A DNA stretch of 64,000 nt from Rotaria macrura (GCA_900239685.1 OENT01000512.1:1784-65783); one strand, 5' to 3'; positions 21,501-34,386 are shown, counted from the stretch's first letter. Made by a program: numbers and translations. Notes: generated from the letters alone by a model not told the origin.

Positions 21501-24114
21501 CGAAATTTGTTTGCTACTTCAATTTGAATATATATTTAATAATGTGTATATTTTTTAACTTAAATAGTTTATATATAATTCAAAATTTTATTTGATGACA
21601 TGTAGATGTACTATGTATTAATTCAATCACCAATAAGGGATTCCAGTCAACTGCGAACGACGGGTCAAACCACAACGAAGCAATGAATTATGTTGGTTCT
21701 AAGATTTTCATCCGTCACAACAGATTTACCTCATGGTACAGCCCATTCAATCAGAAATTTTCAAGAATGGCGACTGTCACTTATGAACAACAGTTTTGCC
21801 TTATTTATAATCCATGAATGATCTGAAGAAAAATGCCTACATCTTGGCCACTAGAATAGTTGTAAAGCTGACTCAGATTCTACATGAAAACTTATCTACA
21901 GTTTCTATGAGCACTCAACTATGCGAATCGATTTCATTCATTTCGTGTTGTTCTTTTACAATTATGAAAAAATCTTGTTTGTCAGAACCGTACATTCATA
22001 GAGACGATCAACAAAACAGGCTTTGGCTTATCTATAAAATTGAGTAAAAGAGGTTTCGATGATTCTCATGAAAAACTTTACTCGGAGAAAATGTATTATT
22101 ACGAAATTTTTTCAATATATGTAAGTGAATTCATTAAAACCATGTAAAAGCATTGCAAGATAGTTACCGATTTGGATTTAAAATGTGTTGTTAAGCTATG
22201 TCGTCACGATTTGAGAGTTCCGTATTGTCGTTGTGGCTTCGTTTATTGTGACGGATCACTTCAAATAGAAGAGAGGTTCTCAATAAACCTTATGTAGCAT
22301 CCTTAGATACAATTGATTGACTTTTAGTTTTCAATAAAGTAAGTTTTTGACAATTGAATATAAATATATATGAACTATTTTAAATACACTCATATTATAA
22401 TTTAGATGAAGTTTTATATTCCAGAAACGAAAGAAGTATAGACAAAGAACTTTTGAAAGTTGAGTATGATAGTTATGAATCGATTTCAATACTTTTTCGA
22501 TATTGCTTTAGTATTAATCCATGTGACAGCATTTATGGACAACATTTATTTTTTTTAGAAAGTTGATGTGATAATCTGTAAGAACAAAAAATAAGAAAAG
22601 AAATCAATGCTTTTTTTATTTACTTTTTAAAATAGAAAAATGGAAAACATCACAGTTTCTTTAAATAAATATCATTTACAAGAACGATGTCATTTTGTTT
22701 TAATGTTAGGCTTCATATGTCGTATGTAAATAATCATCACATGTATAAATAAAACTATGTCTGACAACGAAACAATATGCTTCGTACATGCACTCGACTG
22801 AGGTAGTGAGCAACTCAAGCTTAGTCAATGTAGGAGTATTGTCATTGTATCCGGTCAAGTTAAATACCATACTTAGTTGATTAGTACATAGCTGAAAAGA
22901 ACTCAAAATGTCTACAACGAAATCAGAAGTAATGGTATAGAAAAAAATAAAAACACACTATCGAAATCTACTACTGGAGCTAAACTCAACGAATCATTGG
23001 AATTCGAAAACAATCACAGTTGCGTTTTTTTCCGACTATTTAACGATTAAGGTCTGAAAGGTAAAAATCAGAAAAATCTGATTCATTCAAATTTAAACAC
23101 TATCGAACCGTGATTGAAGAGTATTTCCTTTGCACTACGTCACCTTTTGAAAATTCAAATAATATAAATATGACAATAGCAGACATGATTAATCAATTAA
23201 GCATAACATATGCAAACATCTGTTTTATATTTCAAATAGAATGTGTTTCAGTCTTAACAGATTTCTGCAATACGGTTTTCTTTAAATTTAATTTGAAACT
23301 AACTATTGGATTTGGAGACTTTTCGATGAGGATAATTATTAATCGATCGTTATTACGGTTTACTTTTTACGCTTCACAAAGGAACTATACTTCCTTCTTA
23401 TATTTTGCGAATGTCAAGTGTCACAAAATGACTTAACTTCAATCAAAAATAAAAGACGAGATTTCAACCTAATAGATCTCATTCAATTGTAGTTTAAATT
23501 CGCGATAAAAAAACATCAAGTTTAAAGTTCATCGATTTAATGTTAAATGCATAGTAATTATATAATATTGTACATGTGATGAGTTTTCCTACATTTAAAT
23601 CAATTTGAATTCCAAGGTAAGAGTCATATTTTTAATGATGTGGTAAAATCGAAGGTCTTTGCTTGAATATATTCTCCCATAGCATGCCCTTTAGTCTTTA
23701 TTTGCAAACAGTAAGGAACAATCAATGCAATAATCACCATTGGAGCAGATTGTCATATCGCTTTGCTTGATTGGATATATATATATATATGAATAAGATC
23801 TCGCCCTTCTTCAGTATTTCGCCGGCACAATAACAATGTTTTGTTGTTCCCAATTATGTCTTACTAAACATGATCAAGAAAAGAAAAAAGATTACGATAT
23901 ATATTTTTTTTTCTTCTTGATGCTAGATCTTTTCCCCCGATGTGTCGAAGTTCGCAGAAGCAGAGTAGCCGTAATTGTATACGTCCAGAACGAAGAAGAA
24001 AAAAAGAAAAGAATCCATCATCTTCTTCATGATGTATACTATCATACACGATATAGGAGACATTGCCACGCATACGATTCACGTCATACATACATATATA
24101 TATATATACTCAAT
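21501..24114. other. 2.6-kb AT-rich stretch without a resolved gene
   Basis: Only short open frames are present. A few may extend the decayed LRR-like gene on the minus strand (21600-22050), but none has a recognisable domain. Short TA microsatellites occur near 23780 and 24095. Confidence 0.35.
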
Positions 24115-24645
24115 ATGTCTTTGGCTTCAAAAAAAATATCACGACTAGAAAAAGAAGCAATTTTACGTTCGAAAGTAAGTTTTCATCAATATAGTTTTGC
24201 AATTTCGCATTCTACGTTCTTTTCCCCACGATTATAAAATAGGATTCTGAATATAAACGTGAACAATCGGCCTATTTATTAGAAAATTCATGTCAGGATG
24301 CAGAAGACTTCGAAAATGATCGTCGTCGGCGTTTTGAAAAGATGAGACAAACACGCCAAATACAACGAGAAATCGATCGTCAAGTGGGAATGATAGATAA
24401 AATGACTATAAGACGTCAACAAGATACACAAAAACAGCAAACATCATATTCAACACCGACAAGTAAATTTCTTTACTAAACTAGAATACCGATATTAAAT
24501 ATCGTGTATTGTAGCACGAACGTACCTTGAAGCTTTATCATCGACGTCTTCATCATCAGTAACTGATCGAGCTAATGATCGTACCAGAGGAACTGCAGAC
24601 AAGTCTACAGGTAGCAAAACAACCGGCAGTGGCAAAGCCTACTAA
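24115..24645 (+). CDS. Small charged coiled-coil protein, unknown function
   Basis: Three exons (24115-24174, 24243-24462, 24515-24645) splice in frame through standard GTAAGT/GTAAAT donors and AG acceptors to give 136 residues. The N-terminal half is strongly charged and helical (KKISRLEKEAILRSK, then ENDRRRRFEKMRQTRQIQRE). The C-terminal half is a Ser/Thr-rich disordered tail ending TTGSGKAY. There is no signal peptide or membrane segment. The regular splicing and the composition support a real gene, but I do not recognise the family. A short cytoskeletal or ciliary adaptor would fit the composition; that is only a guess. Confidence 0.6.
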
Positions 24646-27600
24646 ATCTATTATTGATGCCAATATCAATACGAACCTATGACACTTGACTTTGTTTTTT
24701 TGTGCTAATACACTTTGCATCTATCAATATACTATCTAGAAAAACTGATAGAACCTTTTAGTGATAGCAGATCCATGATCATGACATTTATAGAAAGAAA
24801 ATCCTATTCTATAGGAGGAGTTTTTCAAATCAAAAATTATTATTGCACTTGACGAGAATTATTTTTCATGATAGTGTATCATTGATTTCTAATTATTATT
24901 CTTGATATCGTCATTAATCAGACCATGGGCTGTAGCAGAAAATAGTTCATCATATTGTACGTATTGTGCAATATATTTGAAAGCGTGCTAAAAGAATATA
25001 AATCGAAATTCTCATTTGAAAATATTATGAAATTCATGTTCTCTAGCGTAGACGAATAAATCAATGTCAACTCTGAGTTTGGACTCAATGTTGACCTAGA
25101 AGCCATGGAAAGAGAATAATTAATCCATGCAATACGATACAAGATTAATAATTCTACAAAAACCAAGGTCGAGCAAGTTCCCGAAAAGAAATTAGTATGT
25201 GTCTTGTAACCTAGACACCAATAAAAGGTTGTCTCAGAATATCAGCATAGTTCGTGATATTAGATTAATTCATCATTTTTCAAAGTAACGATCACAAACA
25301 CATACAAATAGTATAGGTCAAGTTAAATATTTCACAAATTCCTTTTTTTAGCTTGTTCAAACATAGATTATGCGCTAATTAATGATAATAATAGAATAGT
25401 CTACAGACTATTATAATTGAAATAGTGAATGCATCAACATTGAGAATCTGTTTTTTTTCTCTCTCTTGAAGTTATGCTCAGTGATCAAAGGCGAATGCTT
25501 ACCATCCAGAAAATATTAACTCTATTTGTTGTACTAATAGTTTTCATCGATTCTCATCGACTATTGAATCATACTTATTTAACTATGTAAAATATTTATT
25601 TCCTTTATTTACGTTTTAATTTGTCATTTTTTAGTGAAATGAAAAGAAAGTATCCTTGAGTCAAAGATCATTTAAAAGCAATACATAAAATGCATCTATT
25701 AATACACGATTGATACATAGCTTGGGTTTAAGACCAATAAAATACTGTCACTATCGTTTCTCATGTTGCCATAATAAAAAATGTTGAGAACAACGAAATT
25801 TGTATGTATTAAATAAAAATTCAAAATTGTATTCGAATTATTTCATCGTAAGAAAATAAAACGTGGAGTATATGTTTATGAGTGTTTGAATCGAAGATAA
25901 TCTTGTAACCTGCATCAATATCTCCAAACACATAATTCCGACCAAGTATGTTGATTCTGTTTGTGTATTCATAAGACTTAACCTTGTTCAATAATCACAT
26001 AAAGTTGATTTGTAAATAATTGTTTTTCACTTGATCGGAGAATGCTAGAATTTTGTCATTAAAATAGATTTGGTGTAACCATATCCTCGTTTACTAAAAA
26101 GTAAGACATCGCTATCCAATTGAACTTTTACTCATTACTTGAAGTAAAATTAGTTCTCCTTGTACTTTTCATTCTCACTTGCTAGTCTCGTTATATACAT
26201 ACTTATCGATTGTACAATTGATTTATTGAACACACAGTTTGATGACTTTGCATAATTCTTAGGATAAATCGCTGTTGCACAGGTACGTCAATTAGATATG
26301 TTGAACATTCGTCATCGTGTCGTAGATACATTGATCATTTGCCTGCATGTAATAAGTTCTGTGATTTCTGATTTTATATAAGAATTTATATGTTATATAG
26401 AGACTTTATTCGTGACGTAGATCTATTAAATTTTTTCAATTGAGAGAATAGTGATGCATGATCCATCTATCTTTAATTCAATTTTAAAATAATATACCAT
26501 CTTCTTATCGTTCATAATTTATTTTTACGATTTGGTCAAGTCAATCGATCTTCGAATGAGATACTTCACCATGATAATTAATACATTTTGAAAGTAAATT
26601 GTTTTAGTGTAATATTATTTTACTATGAATGCAATAGGTCTATATGTTGCACTGCTACTGATCTCAGTAACTAAAGAAACTTTTTTCAAGTAATGTCACT
26701 TGTCGCCAGTCTCGTCTCTGCTCGTAAATTGACAATCACCTCTTTATCATTCGAAAATCTGAATTTTTTCACCAAACTCAATAAATTTTTTCTCTTTTTT
26801 TTTACTCGCGTGATGCTTATTTTAATAATATTACATATTAGAATTTTCAAATAACTAAGCCACTTTTTTTATGTATTGAACCTGTTATCTTTTTCTTTTG
26901 TATAATAGTTGAATGAAAGAACCATGTTCGACATTGTAGTTCATCATCTTCTGTTGAATCAAACAAAATCTAAAAATATGCAGCTTTTCGAATCGAAAAA
27001 GAAACATCTGTTTTCAAAATTGAAGAATCTTTGCTAATAATATGTTGCTTGTTTACTGACAATTATATGCAGATAAGACTGGTAATCTTCACATGCACAC
27101 TAGACTTCCAAAATTTGTCCTTAAAATTCGACATATGTTTCCAATGTGTTGAATCCTAAGATCTGATTCTTATGTTTATTATATTGAAATATCTTTGTAC
27201 GTATTTTACTATCATTAGTCATTAATTTCTATTGTTATTGCACTGTTTGAATACAATCGAATAATACATAAAGTTCAACTTTTATTTAACAAACGTTTGA
27301 AATGGAATCGATTGGATGTCTATAACATTTAGAATAACTCTATTGTCAGACGATGTTCAGTATTGATAATTTTTTTATTCTTATCTTGTTCAATATTGTT
27401 GACAGTCGACTAATTTTATCATTATTTCATATCTATGAAAAGTGTTGAATATTCCCGTAAGGTTATGTGTGTTCTCTCGTTGTGCGTCTATTTATTGATT
27501 TTACTTGCATTGATGAATGTAGTTTATTCTTTGTTAACTTTCAATCGTCGCCATTGTTCTCTTCATAGTCAAGAAGTATGTAATCCACTTTCGAACCATT

Positions 27601-27979
27601 CATGTTTTATACAGTGTCGGAGTTCACATGTTCACTCAATTTCATACATTGATCCACTACCCCCAATTTCTTGTGTACAGATGTGGTTTGTTTTTGTCTT
27701 ATGTCGGAAAATCTATGCATTGAAAATGAAACATTGTATTTATTTTTCAGAGTATAGAATAGTACTACATCAATATGGTTTCTACTGAATGAATCGGTTT
27801 TGATCCATTTTTTTTGTGTTCTTTGTGTTCCATTACGTGCTTGTAACATAAAAATAAAAAACGAAACTAAAAGAAGAATATTATGTAAACATTCTTTTCG
27901 TCTGCAATGACTCAAAAATCAGAAGAACAATTGAACATTTTCAAGTGAAATTAACAATTGTCGTCTTTAGTCAAATAGT
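24646..27979. other. 3.3-kb AT-rich intergenic stretch
   Basis: No conserved gene is recognised. The only open frame of interest is at 27435-27788, described separately. Confidence 0.4.
27435..27788 (+). CDS. Possible small membrane protein
   Basis: An ATG-led frame of 117 codons starts with a basic N-terminus and one strong hydrophobic helix (VLSLCVYLLILLALMNVVYS), followed by a Cys- and His-containing tail. A GTATGT donor after HSQE and a TTTTCAG acceptor downstream could shorten the protein to about 49 residues. I recognise no family. It lies only 190 bases upstream of the KY-like gene on the same strand, so it could also be part of that gene's 5' region. Confidence 0.25.
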   Translation: MKSVEYSRKVMCVLSLCVYLLILLALMNVVYSLLTFNRRHCSLHSQEVCNPLSNHSCFIQCRSSHVHSISYIDPLPPISCVQMWFVFVLCRKIYALKMKHCIYFSEYRIVLHQYGFY

Positions 27980-30919
27980 ATGGGATCAAACTGCTGCAAA
28001 AACGTTCGTGTAACTGGTGTTTCTCAGCCAGAACCAACCGATGTGAAAAATTTAGAAGAGCAGTATAATAAGTCTTCTATAGTTTCTGTTCCATCACCGT
28101 TACCGATGGAATCTGATATTGAAAAACATTATACACAATCGAGTTCTGTATATGCTCCACAACAACATCCCAACTCGGTCGTATCTGACTATAATGAAAA
28201 AGTTTCGATGCCTTTACGCCATCGAGAAAATTCGAATGAAACTGATTTAGTACGTGATCGTAAACGTGATACTTCTTCTCAACTTCCACCTATTCGACGA
28301 CAAAAATATAATTCCGAAAATGAACAACAACAATCAACGATGAATCGTCATGAAAAAGTTTCAAAGAAGACTGCTATTGAAGAAATACATACGAAGACTA
28401 TAACTGTTCATTTACCACCACTTCCAACAAACAGTCATGTAAAAAGAGACGATAATCTAGTGGAATCTGTATCCGATGAAACGTATTCGGATAGTGACGA
28501 ACCGCCTAATGATGAATGGGGTGTACTCAGTGTGCCTGATCGAATCGATTTCTGTTCAGATGATAGATTTTTTACATCGACTCCGATTCCAGCCAGTCTA
28601 GAACAATCGCGTAATGACAAAAGAAATTTTGATGCTGTGAGTCATTTTGTCCGACCGATTCCCAATCATATTGGTTCCGACGATGAGCAAACATCTGCTC
28701 GATTAAGAATGGCACGTATTATCAGACTTCGAGAACAAATGAGTTTGGATGAATGCTTTAAACCTGATGAAGTTCCAGAATTAGAACTTTCAGAAGAACA
28801 GCTACATGCCATAGTGGATAAAATGAACTTATCGTTGAATAAAATTCAGTCGACCGATGATGACAATACTCCTGCAAATTCATTCGACGAATCTACTATC
28901 TATTTATCTCATGCATCGGTCGTTGCTATGGATAAGAAAAATACGTACAAAGAACTCGATATCATACAACCAGAAGCGTTCGATGAAGCTTTTCATATAC
29001 AACGTCAACATGTAATTAGTAATAGTAGTTATCGTTTAATTATTGAAGCTTGGCGTCCTAGTTCGATCGACGAGCTCGTCGATCAGATAAAAAACGTCAC
29101 AAGAAATAAGCCGACCATCGATCGTCTTTGGATCATATTCTATTGGATTGCACGAAATATTGAATATGATACTGTACCGTACGTGGGCAAAAAACATGTT
29201 GATAAATCAGCAGAAGCAGTGTTTCGAACTGGAAAAGCCATAGCCGAGGGTTATGCCAATTTATTCAAACGTATATGTAATGCTTTGGATTTGGCATGTG
29301 AAAAAGTACCCGGCTATTCGAAACCGTACGTCTTCGATATTTGCAATAAGTCATCGGTACCAACCGATCATACGTGGAATGCTGTTCAAATCAATCAACA
29401 TTGGTATCTTATCGATCTAACCTGTGGTTCTGGCTATCTTGATGATAGTCAAGTATTCAAACGTGACTTAAACTCGTACTATTTCCTATCGAGACCAAAC
29501 GAAATGATCTATCATCATTTTCCTACTGATGAACAGTGGCAACTGTTGAGAAAACCAATTAAAATGATGCAATACATGCAGATGCCTAAACTGTGGCCAA
29601 AGTTCTTTCAACATAATCTTCAATTGATAAGTCCTCGAGATATAATACAGGTTGATCTAGTTCCACGACAATCTTATGCAATAGTGCTGATACAAGCTCC
29701 GCGTAGTATCCAGCTAGCTGCTAGTTTTACTCTGAACGAAAAGGAGATCGATGGGGGACAGTATATCGTATTCAATAGCCAAAAACGAATCTATCATTGC
29801 TTCTTTGCTCCAGCTTCAATGGGTGTACATATAATACGTTTTTTAGCAAAAGACGACAGCATTGAAAGTAGTTCATACAGCATTGTCGCTGAATTAGAAC
29901 TCGATATTAGACAAATGTTATCAAAACCAATTAGTTTTCCGAAAACTTGGAAGTCATTTTCGGAATTAAATCTCGAAATTGTTTGGCCGTGCAATACACA
30001 TTTAATTAAAATGGATCATGGCGATACTCATACTGAAATTCTTATTCGATCACCTATTGATGTTGAAATCGCCGGTCGTCTAACTGTAGATAATAATGTA
30101 AAGGTTTTTGGAGGACATTGTACGTTTCTTGATCGAAGAAAAGGCGTTTGGCGATGCCTATTTGCACCTCATCGTGACGGCTTATTCGAAGCTTATATTA
30201 TGGCTAAAAGACGTTTGGATCCCGAAGGCTTTGCTATTGCTGCCCGATTCAAGATTAAAGCAAAACGAATACCACAACCACCAATATCGTATCCGAAAAC
30301 TTGGCAACTCTTTCATGATCTAGATCTTCAGATAGAAACGCCACACCATAGTGCTGCTGTACTGTGGCCTGAATTTGGATCCTATGCTCAAGTATGCATT
30401 AAAGCACCTGAAGATGTTCGATTGATGTGCTGTATAGAAAATAGTAGTGAGCGAATAGAAAATGGAACACTAACGCAATTCAATAGAGAAAAACAACATT
30501 GGCAATTATACTTCGCACCAGAAAAAACTGGTAAGCATAAATTATTGGTTTTTGCACATTGTAGTACACCTGATGGAGTTATATCAGGCATAGCTGCTGA
30601 ATTTATTCTTGATGTGACTCAACTTCGACATTCCATTAAATTTCCAGTGACTTACACGACGTTTCTAACTAAAAAATGTCGTATAATTGAGCCTATAAAT
30701 GGAATTTTGAAAAGAGGCGCCGTCGTTTGCATTCATTGCGAAATACCTAATGCAAGACAAGTCGATTTGACAATTGATTCGAAATGGGTGAAAACGGAAG
30801 GTTATCGAGATTCAATTTTAAATAGACAAATTATTGTTGGCTCAAGGGACGTGATCATCTATGCTAAATATGATGAGAATACGATTTACAACGAACTTAT
30901 AAAATATACTGTTCAATAG
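27980..30919 (+). CDS. KY-type transglutaminase-like protein, catalytic Cys replaced (pseudoenzyme)
   Basis: A single exon encodes 979 residues. The N-terminus MGSNCCKN fits N-myristoylation of Gly2 with adjacent palmitoylatable Cys5 and Cys6, so membrane anchoring is likely (inference). Residues about 10-330 are polar and probably disordered. Residues about 345-515 form a transglutaminase-like domain of the kyphoscoliosis peptidase type, with LWIIFYWIARNIEYDT, GYANLFKRICNAL, DHTWNAV and WYLIDLTCGSGYLDD. The His (464) and Asp (479) of the triad are present, but the Cys expected before EGYANLF is Ala422, so catalysis should be lost. Four tandem beta-sandwich repeats follow, starting near residues 535, 652, 769 and 885, with a recurring [FY]PKTW..F..L.L entry in the central ones. 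KY proteins act in cytoskeletal scaffolding in animals. An acceptor-like TTTAG lies just upstream, so a 5' untranslated exon is possible. Confidence 0.85.
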   Translation: MGSNCCKNVRVTGVSQPEPTDVKNLEEQYNKSSIVSVPSPLPMESDIEKHYTQSSSVYAPQQHPNSVVSDYNEKVSMPLRHRENSNETDLVRDRKRDTSSQLPPIRRQKYNSENEQQQSTMNRHEKVSKKTAIEEIHTKTITVHLPPLPTNSHVKRDDNLVESVSDETYSDSDEPPNDEWGVLSVPDRIDFCSDDRFFTSTPIPASLEQSRNDKRNFDAVSHFVRPIPNHIGSDDEQTSARLRMARIIRLREQMSLDECFKPDEVPELELSEEQLHAIVDKMNLSLNKIQSTDDDNTPANSFDESTIYLSHASVVAMDKKNTYKELDIIQPEAFDEAFHIQRQHVISNSSYRLIIEAWRPSSIDELVDQIKNVTRNKPTIDRLWIIFYWIARNIEYDTVPYVGKKHVDKSAEAVFRTGKAIAEGYANLFKRICNALDLACEKVPGYSKPYVFDICNKSSVPTDHTWNAVQINQHWYLIDLTCGSGYLDDSQVFKRDLNSYYFLSRPNEMIYHHFPTDEQWQLLRKPIKMMQYMQMPKLWPKFFQHNLQLISPRDIIQVDLVPRQSYAIVLIQAPRSIQLAASFTLNEKEIDGGQYIVFNSQKRIYHCFFAPASMGVHIIRFLAKDDSIESSSYSIVAELELDIRQMLSKPISFPKTWKSFSELNLEIVWPCNTHLIKMDHGDTHTEILIRSPIDVEIAGRLTVDNNVKVFGGHCTFLDRRKGVWRCLFAPHRDGLFEAYIMAKRRLDPEGFAIAARFKIKAKRIPQPPISYPKTWQLFHDLDLQIETPHHSAAVLWPEFGSYAQVCIKAPEDVRLMCCIENSSERIENGTLTQFNREKQHWQLYFAPEKTGKHKLLVFAHCSTPDGVISGIAAEFILDVTQLRHSIKFPVTYTTFLTKKCRIIEPINGILKRGAVVCIHCEIPNARQVDLTIDSKWVKTEGYRDSILNRQIIVGSRDVIIYAKYDENTIYNELIKYTVQ

Positions 30920-32443
30920 TTAATTGTATTTAAAATTTATAATCTAATGTTAAGTTTTCTAAAGATATTCATAATCTATCTATGTAAATTTTGTCTTAAG
31001 ATAATTAAATAAATCGAAATCTAGAAAATTTCTAAATGTGTTCGATTTATAACAGTTCATATTTAACATGTGTATCCTGATTAAAGAATTTTTTATTGTC
31101 ATAGTAATTAATCACATCAGATTCAACTGAATAAAAATAAACTACAATGCAACATTGTTCATGACATATTTACTGTTTCATATATGTATTTGTATCCTAG
31201 TAGTCTTCTATAATAGATTTGTCTAAAAAAATGTTTACCATTTATATATTATCAACAATTGTTCTCAACATTCTTTATAACGATTTTATGGGTGCAGCTC
31301 AATCGGAAAGTAACATGAAATACTTTGTGAAATGCCGTTCATCTTTTAGATACGATCGGAAATGAAACGCATTGCACGAGATAGAAATTTTGTTTTCTTT
31401 TGAATTTCGAAATAAAAAGTAGGATGGATATTCTAAGTAAACGTAACTGCGATGGTATTTAGAATGTTATAGCTAGTCACTACTATTGTGGTAGAGAATG
31501 AATGGTTAGGAAGCATGGGACGTATCTTCTATGAAATAACCATTTAGTAGTGGTTTACTTAATTCTAACGAGTTACGACGAGAATGTGCATAATTCAAGA
31601 GATCAGATGAATGATGTTTTTTTAAACGGAAGTGGTTTCAGAGAGATTGAAATTGTTTTGCCAAACTAACTGAATATGTAACTATTAAACAACTGAGACT
31701 TTCTTGTCCAAACACAATAAATATTTCCCACGGCACATGCGGCGGAGGCGAATTTCAATAAAATACCATGCCATACTATTAATAACATCGATGGAAAATA
31801 TGTCTGTAAACTCGAAGTTCATTTTTCTTTAAACTTATACTTACGTAAGTTGACAACCTGTTTAATGTGTTACACCATCAGCACAATAAATAATTTATAA
31901 AAATTTATTGTGTCGGATTATAGAACCTGCATAGTTAGATTTCTTTCAAATAGATGAATGTCTATGATACTTAAAATGTTTGAAACCGGAACATGAAAGA
32001 TCTCTCTAAAGAGACACAATAAAGAATGGCTCTTTACTACATTTCACATAAAATATTGTCTCGTGCATGCTTGACAATCTTTTTGATTGAAATAATTTTG
32101 ACTATCGATCTATAACAATGTTTCTTGAAGTCATTTCAATAATAATTTAGTTACACGATTCATTCGAAAAAAATTTTGATTAATTTATATTAATTTAGTC
32201 TAGCTCTTCTTTGAACACTTTTATTACATACATGAAGCATCTAGGCTATTGAAAGTAATCCATTTCAAAGCGAACCCTAAATAATCTTCTGATTTTAAAT
32301 ATATCTCAAAATAATATCAAAATGCAATCATGCTAGAGAAAACTTTCAATTTAACAACGGCTATTTGCAACTGATTGAATGTCACATTCATCTGCCATTT
32401 AAACACACAGCAAGAGTCAGAATCCATTGTAATATTTTCCATT
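30920..32443. other. 1.5-kb intergenic region (convergent 3' ends)
   Basis: It lies between the 3' end of the KY-like gene and the 3' end of the NmrA-like gene. AT-rich, with no gene recognised. A likely polyadenylation signal, AATAAA, occurs near 31008. Confidence 0.45.
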
Positions 32444-33595
32444 TTATTGAAAAGCAGCAGCATTTTCTTGTAACCATTCTTCCATGGTACGCAGTGGTCT
32501 ATTGATGAGTACCGATAGTTGTGGTGTAACATGTCCGACTGTTGACTCCCCAGAAATTGAAATTAAATCATACGCCAATCTATGAGCTGAACCAAAACCA
32601 ACTAACATCTTGTATCGATCTTCTATTGATTGTTGTTCGAATGTGATCGGTCTTCCGAGAACTTTACTAAAAATAGCTGCGCGTTGCTCATCGGTCAGAA
32701 ATTCAGAGCCCATTTCGTAAACGCAGCGATCATGCTTTTCAATTGGCTCCGATAGCACAACAACAGAACAATCAGCAATGTCTAAAAATAAATACCAAGT
32801 CTTCTCACCATTGCACATTTTACTTTTATTTTTGTTAGGTATCATACGGATACGGAAATAGATGGATTTCGTTTCAATTGTAGTACATTACTTAAACGGT
32901 CAGTACATTTAAATGTTGCTGAAACCATCTACCGTATTGTTAAAACAGTATTGATTTCTCGTGATAACTGTAAAAATTACCGTTTGGTATTCTAGTCTAT
33001 AGAATGATTTACCTTTTGTATCAATCCAAGCCTGTTTCGACGAAGCAGAGAAACACGACACGATCTTATTCGAATTTTTTATCGTATGAACATCGTACAT
33101 AAGTTGATTGCTCATAAAGACACCTGGACGTAATACAATCAATGAACGTTCCTCTGGCAATTCATCGGCAAGGCTCCATAATTTCTCTTCACCTGCTGTA
33201 TGCGAGTATCCAATAATACCTTGTCGACCGAAAGTACGAACAGTAAATGACGATAGATCAACTATTTGGCGTACACCTTTTTCATAAGCAATTTTTCCAA
33301 ATGCTCCTTTAATGCTGCTCATTAATGTTGGTTTCTTGCTATCGACAGCCAGAAGAAGAAAAAGACGAGTGTGGCCTTCGATTGCCGTAGCGAACGCTTC
33401 AACAGACGAATAGGTACCAACCGCAATGGTCAGATTTCCAGTGGAAATTTCAGCTTTGAATAGATTCTGTGCTTTTGATTCGTCTCGTACGTAGGCTGTG
33501 GTTTTTATTCCTTTTTTAACAAGACCACGAACGACTTCAGTGCCGATGTTACCACTAGCACCAACTACAAATATACGCTCTTTGTTTGCCGACAT
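32444..33595 (-). CDS. NmrA-like NAD(P)-binding Rossmann protein
   Basis: Two exons (33595-33013 and 32781-32444) with a 231-base intron give 306 residues. The N-terminus IFVVGASGNIGTEVVRGL carries the GxxGxxG dinucleotide-binding loop of NmrA-like atypical short-chain dehydrogenases. TAYVRDESKA follows strand 2, consistent with NADP preference, and IVDLSSFTVR and IVLRPGVFM follow in the expected order. Strict SDR Tyr-x-x-x-Lys residues are not obvious; a GYSHTAGEEKLW segment is at that place. Members act as redox sensors or as NAD(P)H-dependent reductases such as quinone reductase 2 and azoreductase types, so the exact substrate is unknown. The length is normal for the family and no defect is seen. 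Confidence 0.9.
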
Positions 33596-34048
33596 ATTAC
33601 AAGTTATAATAACAAGTGATTTATTTGCTTTCTATTTTCGAATGTGCTAAAAAATGAAAAAAAAACAACTTGTATCGGAAGAGCACATGTAACAAAATAA
33701 TAATAATGGTGAAATATTCTCGAATAGTCAAAAGCCGATGTCAACAGATCTAAATAACAAAATGAAAGAAGTTTTTCAGATGTGACTGAAATCAGTATTA
33801 ACCCGAATTAAATACATCATCCGTAGTTAACCATTCTATGTGCTGTCATGATACAGAGCAATAATCAATAGATGTCCTTCGTATTAGCATTCATTTCTGA
33901 ATAATTCGTTCTTTACTTTTGTTTGCTTCTTGTCTTTCATATCTTGCTGGATATTTTCGCAAAAAACATCCGATCAATTTAAATTATTCGAAAATCTATA
34001 TTATAATGTACAAGATTTTTTCAGTTTTTCTAGAACTTTCATATGATT
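33596..34048. other. Spacer upstream of NmrA-like gene
   Basis: AT-rich; holds the presumed promoter of the NmrA-like gene. No further feature is recognised. Confidence 0.4.
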
Positions 34049-34386
34049 ACCCAGGAGAATCATTCCGACCATTGGATCCGATCGGATCCGACAGGCATCC
34101 GATCATGTTTCTATCGGAGTTTCTTTTATCCGACGAAATCCTATCGGATTCCTGATTCGGATCCCTAGTGTTAAATTTTATCGAATCCTTCTATCGGAAT
34201 CCGATTGGATTTCATCGTAAGATCAGACAGGCCTCTACTGTTGGTTTTAAATGCTAATTCGTACTCAAATAAGAAAATAGGTTTCTTCCGTCGGATCCGT
34301 TACTGTTTCCACAACCCGGATTCCCATAAGATTTCATCGGATCGTGGTATCCGATCGGATTCGGTATAGGATTCATTCACCTGGGT
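34049..34386 (-). mobile_element. 339-bp GATCCGAT-rich MITE (copy 2)
   Basis: This is the inverse-orientation partner of the copy at 8294-8632. It starts ACCCAGGAGAATCATTCC and ends GATTCATTCACCTGGGT. Similarity runs over the whole length, with small indels and substitutions, so the family is probably numerous in this genome. No convincing target duplication was found. Confidence 0.8.
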
